A DNA stretch of 64,000 nt from positions 3,038,001-3,102,000 of the forward strand of contig NZ_CP123584.1 in assembly GCF_045277565.1 (NCBI RefSeq), given 5' to 3'. Position 1 is the first letter of the stretch; the number at the start of each line of letters is the position of its first letter. Of the stretch, positions 59,493 to 64,000 are shown one piece after another. The stretch is from Aliisedimentitalea scapharcae. GTDB lineage: Bacteria > Pseudomonadota > Alphaproteobacteria > Rhodobacterales > Rhodobacteraceae. The notes beneath the pieces were generated by a model. The model was not told the DNA's origin. It made no database searches and was given only the letters and a program-made list of their open reading frames with translations. Position numbers and translations under genes: made by a program.

Positions 59493-60791
59493 TTATTCCG
59501 CTGCCATTGCGCCCATGCGTCCGGTTTTCTGCGCCTTGATCCGGTCTTCTATTTCCTCGCGGAAATTGCGGATCAGGCCCTGGATCGGCCAGGCAGCCGC
59601 ATCCCCCAGTGCACAGATGGTGTGGCCTTCGACCTGTTTGGTCACGTCCCACAACATGTCGATCTCTTCCAGCTCGGCCTCGCCGCGCACCAGACGGTCC
59701 ATGACGCGCATCATCCAACCGGTGCCTTCACGGCACGGCGTGCACTGACCACAGCTTTCATGTTTGTAGAATTTGGACAGGCGCCAGATCGCTTTGACGA
59801 TGTCGGTCTGCTTGTCCATCACGATCACAGCCGCAGTCCCCAGCCCCGAACCCAATTCGCCGCGCAGGTAATCAAAATCCATAATCGCGTCGCGCATGTT
59901 TTCACCGCGCACACAGGGCACGGACGACCCGCCCGGAATAACCGCCAGCAGGTTGTCCCAGCCACCGCGAATACCACCACAGTGCTTTTCGATCAGCTCT
60001 TCGAACGAAATCGACATGGCTTCTTCGACGACGCAGGGGTTGTTCACATGGCCCGAGATGCCGAACAATTTGGTACCCGCATTGTTGGGGCGCCCAAATC
60101 CGGCGAACCAATCGGCACCGCGGCGCAGGATGGTCGGTACGACGGCAATGGATTCCACGTTGTTCACGGTGGTCGGGCAGCCATACAGCCCCGCCCCGGC
60201 CGGGAACGGCGGTTTCATCCGCGGCATGCCCTTTTTGCCTTCGAGGCTTTCGATCAGCGCGGTTTCTTCACCACAGATATAGGCGCCGGCACCATGCGCC
60301 AGGAACAGATCGAAATCCCAACCGGAACCCGCAGCATTCTTGCCCAGCATCCCTTTGTCATAGGCTTCGTCAATCGCGGCCTGCAGGGCTTCCTTTTCGC
60401 GGATGTATTCACCACGAATGTAGATATAGCAGGCATGGGCATTCATCGCGAATGAGGCGATCAACGCCCCTTCGATCAATGTATGCGGATCATGGCGCAT
60501 GATCTCGCGGTCTTTGCAGGTGCCGGGTTCGGATTCATCGGCGTTGATCACCAGATAGGCCGGACGACCGTCGCTTTCCTTGGGCATGAAGGACCATTTC
60601 AGGCCGGTGGGGAAACCCGCACCTCCGCGACCACGCAGACCACTGTCTTTCATGGTCTGAATGATCCAATCCCGGCCCTTGCCGATCAGGTCGGCGGTGC
60701 CGTCCCAATGGCCGCGCGCCTGCGCGCCTTTCAGCGTGCGGTCATGCATCCCGTAGAGGTTGGTAAAGATCCGGTCCTGGTCCTTCAGCAT
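59493..60791 (-). CDS. nuoF: NADH-quinone oxidoreductase subunit F
   Basis: Binds NADH and FMN and starts electron transfer. The 432-aa protein has GRGGAGFPTGLKWSFMP (FMN/NADH site), GAGAYICGEETALIESLEGKKGMPRMKPPFPA and the [4Fe-4S] motif ESCGQCTPCREGTGW. Length and motifs are standard. The DUF5337 gene precedes it by 6 bases. Confidence 0.98.
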   Translation of the reverse strand: MLKDQDRIFTNLYGMHDRTLKGAQARGHWDGTADLIGKGRDWIIQTMKDSGLRGRGGAGFPTGLKWSFMPKESDGRPAYLVINADESEPGTCKDREIMRHDPHTLIEGALIASFAMNAHACYIYIRGEYIREKEALQAAIDEAYDKGMLGKNAAGSGWDFDLFLAHGAGAYICGEETALIESLEGKKGMPRMKPPFPAGAGLYGCPTTVNNVESIAVVPTILRRGADWFAGFGRPNNAGTKLFGISGHVNNPCVVEEAMSISFEELIEKHCGGIRGGWDNLLAVIPGGSSVPCVRGENMRDAIMDFDYLRGELGSGLGTAAVIVMDKQTDIVKAIWRLSKFYKHESCGQCTPCREGTGWMMRVMDRLVRGEAELEEIDMLWDVTKQVEGHTICALGDAAAWPIQGLIRNFREEIEDRIKAQKTGRMGAMAAE

Positions 60792-60797
60792 GTCTGC

Positions 60798-61025
60798 CTA
60801 CCCTTGGCTATCCTGACGCATGCGCCAGAGTTGAAATATGTTGACCAGTGCATAGATCAGACCTGCAAGTGCAAGGAGATCAAACAGCAGAGCATAACGC
60901 CCCGGCAGTCCCAGCATCGGTCCGATAAAGAGCGACAAAACCAACCATGCAACCATGGTACCGGCTATCACCAATGCGATATGCCGACCTTTGGCTGCGA
61001 TGGCTGTGTCTTTGTCGTTGCTCAT
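60798..61025 (-). CDS. DUF5337 small membrane protein within the nuo operon
   Basis: A 75-aa protein with two hydrophobic helices (about residues 17-35, LVIAGTMVAWLVLSLFIG, and 41-62, GRYALLFDLLALAGLIYAL) and a polar tail. It resembles DUF5337 proteins that sit between nuoE and nuoF in Rhodobacteraceae. A role in complex I assembly is a guess from the context. Confidence 0.78.
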   Translation of the reverse strand: MSNDKDTAIAAKGRHIALVIAGTMVAWLVLSLFIGPMLGLPGRYALLFDLLALAGLIYALVNIFQLWRMRQDSQG

Positions 61026-61079
61026 CTGGTCTCGTGTTCATCTGACCCGCGCCCGGCCCCTGCCCGGCGCAGTATCGGT

Positions 61080-62270
61080 TTATTCGTCGTCGTAGATGCC
61101 GTCTTTTTTGGCACGTTTGGCAAATTCGGTCTCTTCCCCGGCCGCCAGCTGTTTGGCCTGTTCGACCCAGCCGTCACGTTCGATGCGACCTTTGAAGGAC
61201 AGCAGATCATCCATGCGTTCGATGTCCTCGGGTCCCCAGGCCGCAACCTGCGCGAATGAGGTGACGCCCGCTTCGTTCAGCTTTTCTTCCAGCTTGGGTC
61301 CAACACCCTTGAGCAGCTTGAGGTCATCCTTACCTGCGGCAACAGGTGCGGCGGCCTCGGCCGTGGGGGCTTCGTATTTCCACTCACCCTTTTTCTCGGC
61401 CAGCTCAGATTGCCCGGGCAGATCCTTGGATGGCACCACTTTTGGAGCCTCTGCTTTTAGGGCCTCTGCGGCTTTTGCAGGTTTGCTCTGATGAACGGCC
61501 GGTTTCGGGGTTGGTTTTGGTGCCGGGGGCTGTTCGCCTGCGCGACTGGCCACGGTGCCATCCTTGCCCACCCAGGGGGTCAGCAATGGCACTTCGGTGC
61601 CGTCGATGCGTTTGACGGTGTCGCCGATATCCGTCGCCAGCTGTGCCGAAGCGTTATACTGCGTCTTGCCGCTTTCGTATTCGGTCAGCGACGTCAGACC
61701 GGATTTGGGTTCAGATCCGTAACGGCCGTTCTGCGGCCCGGGAACCGGAACCTGACCCGCAGCCAGTTCGTCCAAAATCTCCGAGAACCGCGCGACGGTC
61801 AGATCTTCATAGTAATCCTTGCCGATCTGGGCCATGGGCGCGTTGGTGCACGACCCCAGGCATTCCACCTCTTCCCAGGTGAATTTGCCGTCCGCCGACA
61901 AAACATGCGGCTTGTCGTTGATCTTGTCGCGGCAGATTGCCACCAGATCTTCGGCCCCGCAGATCATACAGGACGTTGTCCCGCAGATCTGGATGTGGGC
62001 AACAGAGCCGGTCGGCTGCAGTTGGAACATGAAATAGAACGAGGCCACCTCGAGCACGCGGATATAGGCCATCCCCAACATGTCGGCGACCAGTTCGATT
62101 GCCGGCTTGGTCAGCCAGCCTTCCTGCTCCTGAGCACGCCACAACAGCGGGATCACGGCCGAAGCCTCACGCCCTGCGGGGTATTTGGTGATCTGCCCTT
62201 CGGCCCAGGCCAGGTTGGCGGCGGTGAAGGCAAAGCTTGCGGGTTGTTCTGCGTGGAGACGGCGTAGCAT
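61080..62270 (-). CDS. nuoE: NADH-quinone oxidoreductase subunit E with long C-terminal extension
   Basis: [2Fe-2S] subunit of the NADH module. Residues 1 to about 170 form the NuoE core: CGTTSCMICGAEDL and ECLGSCTNAPMAQIG carry the cluster cysteines. The remaining ~220 residues are not part of common NuoE: a Pro/Lys/Ala-rich linker (KPTPKPAVHQSKPAKAAEAL) and a C-terminal region (DLKLLKGVGPKLEEKLNEAGVTSFAQVAAW...) with a helix-hairpin-helix-like motif. Total length is 396 aa against about 160-240 in other bacteria. The start shares one base with the nuoD stop. Confidence 0.95.
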   Translation of the reverse strand: MLRRLHAEQPASFAFTAANLAWAEGQITKYPAGREASAVIPLLWRAQEQEGWLTKPAIELVADMLGMAYIRVLEVASFYFMFQLQPTGSVAHIQICGTTSCMICGAEDLVAICRDKINDKPHVLSADGKFTWEEVECLGSCTNAPMAQIGKDYYEDLTVARFSEILDELAAGQVPVPGPQNGRYGSEPKSGLTSLTEYESGKTQYNASAQLATDIGDTVKRIDGTEVPLLTPWVGKDGTVASRAGEQPPAPKPTPKPAVHQSKPAKAAEALKAEAPKVVPSKDLPGQSELAEKKGEWKYEAPTAEAAAPVAAGKDDLKLLKGVGPKLEEKLNEAGVTSFAQVAAWGPEDIERMDDLLSFKGRIERDGWVEQAKQLAAGEETEFAKRAKKDGIYDDE

Positions 62271-63481
62271 TAGCGGTCAATCTCTCCAAAAACGACATCC
62301 ATGGTACCGATGATGGCGGCAACGTCAGCCAGTTGGTGACCACCAGCAACGTGGTCCATGGCTTGCAGGTGCAGGAATCCCGGTGCCCGAATTTTCGAGC
62401 GGTAAGGTTTGTTGGATCCATCGGCCACCAGATAGACACCGAATTCGCCCTTGGGCGCCTCGACGGCGGCGTAAACTTCTCCCGCAGGCACGTGAAACCC
62501 TTCGGTGTACAGCTTGAAATGGTGGATCAGGCTTTCCATCGAGGTTTTCATTTCCCCGCGTTTCGGCGGAGACAGTTTGCCCCGGGCCATAACGTCGCCA
62601 GTGGCTTCTTTCAGCTTGGCAATGGCCTGACGGATGATCGACAGCGATTGGCGCATCTCTTCCATGCGGACAAGATAGCGATCATAACAATCGCCGTTTT
62701 TGCCAACCGGGATCTGAAAGTCGAATTCATCGTAGCATTCATAAGGCTGCGACCGACGCAAATCCCATGCCAGACCGGATCCCCGCACCATGACGCCCGA
62801 GAAGCCAAATTTCTGAATGTCTTCTTCGGTCACGACGCCAATATCGGCATTGCGCTGTTTGAAAATGCGGTTTTCGGTCAGCAGGCCATCAATGTCTGCC
62901 AGCACAGCCGGGAACGTATGCGTCCAGGCCATGATATCGTCCAACAGATCATCAGGCAGATCCTGATGCACACCACCGGGACGGAAATAGGCCGCGTGCA
63001 AACGCGCACCACAGGCGCGTTCGTAAAAGATCATCAGCTTTTCACGCTCTTCGAACCCCCACAGCGGCGGAGTCAGCGCGCCAACGTCCATCGCTTGGGT
63101 GGTGACGTTCAGCAGGTGGTTCAGAATCCGGCCAATTTCGCTGTAGAGAACGCGGATCAACGACCCACGACGCGGCACCACAGTGCCGGTCAGCTTTTCG
63201 ATGGCCAGACACCAGGCATGTTCCTGGTTCATCGGAGCCACGTAATCCAGCCGGTCGAAATAGGGCAGCGATTGCAGGTAGGTGCGGCTCTCCATCAGCT
63301 TTTCCGTGCCGCGGTGCAGCAAGCCGATATGCGGGTCGCATCGTTCCACGATTTCGCCATCCAGCTCCAGAACCAGGCGCAGAACGCCGTGCGCAGCCGG
63401 GTGCTGGGGTCCAAAGTTGATGTTGAAATTGCGGATTTTCTGTTCGCCGGTCAGGGCGTCGTCAAACTTGGAGCCATCCAT
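62270..63481 (-). CDS. nuoD: NADH-quinone oxidoreductase subunit D
   Basis: 49-kDa-type subunit that forms the quinone-reduction site with NuoB. The 403-aa protein has the family opening FNINFGPQHPAAHGVLRLVLELDGEIVERCDPHIGLLHRGTEKLME and the later GVMVRGSGLAWDLRRSQPYECY. It shares one base each with nuoC and nuoE, so the operon is tightly packed. Confidence 0.98.
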   Translation of the reverse strand: MDGSKFDDALTGEQKIRNFNINFGPQHPAAHGVLRLVLELDGEIVERCDPHIGLLHRGTEKLMESRTYLQSLPYFDRLDYVAPMNQEHAWCLAIEKLTGTVVPRRGSLIRVLYSEIGRILNHLLNVTTQAMDVGALTPPLWGFEEREKLMIFYERACGARLHAAYFRPGGVHQDLPDDLLDDIMAWTHTFPAVLADIDGLLTENRIFKQRNADIGVVTEEDIQKFGFSGVMVRGSGLAWDLRRSQPYECYDEFDFQIPVGKNGDCYDRYLVRMEEMRQSLSIIRQAIAKLKEATGDVMARGKLSPPKRGEMKTSMESLIHHFKLYTEGFHVPAGEVYAAVEAPKGEFGVYLVADGSNKPYRSKIRAPGFLHLQAMDHVAGGHQLADVAAIIGTMDVVFGEIDR

Positions 63482-64000
63482 CAGTTTGCCCCCTCTTTTT
63501 CATCACCGGGCAGGATGTATTCTGCACCTTCCCATGGCGACATGAAGTCGAACTGGCGATATTCCTGAACCAGGCTTACAGGTTCATAGACCACGCGCTT
63601 TTGCGCCTCGTCATAGCGAACTTCGGTATAACCGGTTGTCGGGAAATCCTTGCGCAGCGGATACCCGCGAAAGCCATAGTCGGTCAGAATGCGACGCAGG
63701 TCCGGGTGACCCGAGAATAGCACGCCGAACATGTCAAAGACTTCGCGTTCGAACCAATTGGCCGACGGATGTACATCCACGATCGATGGCACCATCTCGT
63801 CCTCGCGGATCGACACCCGCAGGCGGATACGCTGGTTCTGATACATCGACAGGAAATGATACACCACGTCGAACCGTTTGGCCCGATCCGGGTAGTCAAC
63901 GGCCGTGATATCCACCAGTGACGAGAACTTGCAGTTCTGATCGGTTTTCAGGAATTCGACAAATCCGACGATATTGGACGGGGTCACATCCACGTTCAGC
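63481..64000 (-). CDS. nuoC: NADH-quinone oxidoreductase subunit C (5' truncated by window edge)
   Basis: 30-kDa-type hydrophilic subunit of the peripheral arm. The frame is open to the right edge; a GTG at 63993 exists but preceding codons are coding-like (LNV) and the protein is shorter than the usual ~200 aa, so the true start lies beyond the window. Visible hallmarks: HFLSMYQNQRIRLRVSI, PSIVDVHPSANWFEREVFDMFGVLFSGHPDLRRILTDYGFRGYPLRKDFP. nuoA and nuoB should follow outside the window. Confidence 0.95.
   Translation of the reverse strand, partial: LNVDVTPSNIVGFVEFLKTDQNCKFSSLVDITAVDYPDRAKRFDVVYHFLSMYQNQRIRLRVSIREDEMVPSIVDVHPSANWFEREVFDMFGVLFSGHPDLRRILTDYGFRGYPLRKDFPTTGYTEVRYDEAQKRVVYEPVSLVQEYRQFDFMSPWEGAEYILPGDEKEGAN

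Noticed and set aside
1..64000. CRISPR arrays, insertion sequences, prophage, integrons
   Set aside because: No spaced repeat array, transposase, integrase or terminal inverted repeats were seen in the window.

Overview
The window is GC-rich bacterial chromosome from an alphaproteobacterium, almost certainly a member of the Rhodobacteraceae/Roseobacter group. The evidence is protein-level: a 14-subunit-type nuo operon carrying DUF5333 and DUF5337 genes, Hint-domain and BrnA-like proteins, alphaproteobacterial tatABC, ribonuclease J beside coaX and birA, and the style of the glycosyltransferase and TPR families. No rRNA, tRNA, CRISPR array, insertion sequence, integrase or phage gene was seen. 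The window is chromosomal backbone with small accessory patches.

Layout. 0-5.4 kb: a surface-polysaccharide-type patch (two DVDEF glycosyltransferases flanking an FkbM methyltransferase; the first is cut by the left edge), a 490-base stretch without a gene, an unrecognised conserved protein and an SRPBCC protein. 5.6-9.1 kb: pyrC, pyrE and dnaB, separated by strong hairpins. 9.2-14.2 kb: a SnoaL-like protein, a TSUP permease, a 2OG-Fe(II) oxygenase, then the tightly overlapped alr-mlaE-mlaF. 14.5-20.9 kb: a PqiA-like membrane protein, a coiled-coil membrane protein, radA, cvpA, an interposed FNT transporter, purF. 21-25.7 kb: a DUF2199 protein, a small GspC/PilP-like protein, an SDR, then surE-pcm-nlpD. 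25.9-31.6 kb (minus): MBL hydrolase, DUF815 ATPase, TVP38 membrane protein, TPR protein, tatABC. 31.8-39.2 kb: small accessory genes on both strands (Dabb-like protein, membrane-anchored NYN nuclease, WYL regulator, GNAT, lone ABC ATPase, AlkC-like glycosylase, SDR, Hint protein, BrnA-like regulator). 39.4-44.8 kb: prfC, an unknown gene overlapping a third glycosyltransferase, a DEAD-box helicase and a short conserved protein. 44.9-64 kb (all minus): the complex I operon nuoC (cut by the right edge)-D-E-F-G-H-I-J-K-L-M-N with five interspersed accessory genes, a terminator, then birA-coaX-rnj.

How the genes work together. pyrC/pyrE supply UMP and purF starts purine synthesis. alr supplies D-alanine. 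mlaE/mlaF plus the PqiA-like protein suggest envelope lipid transport. nlpD-like and tatABC relate to division and envelope export. nuo is the respiratory NADH:quinone oxidoreductase.

No complete, clearly new multi-gene system was found. The most promising leads are exactly phased direct repeats in two divergent promoter regions (21-bp period before pyrC, 11-bp period between a BrnA-like regulator and prfC), a perfect 25-bp inverted repeat before surE, a membrane-anchored NYN nuclease next to a WYL regulator, a Hint protein with Ser in place of the catalytic Cys, an MlaEF pair without a nearby MlaD, and the accessory genes and long NuoE C-terminal extension of the nuo operon.
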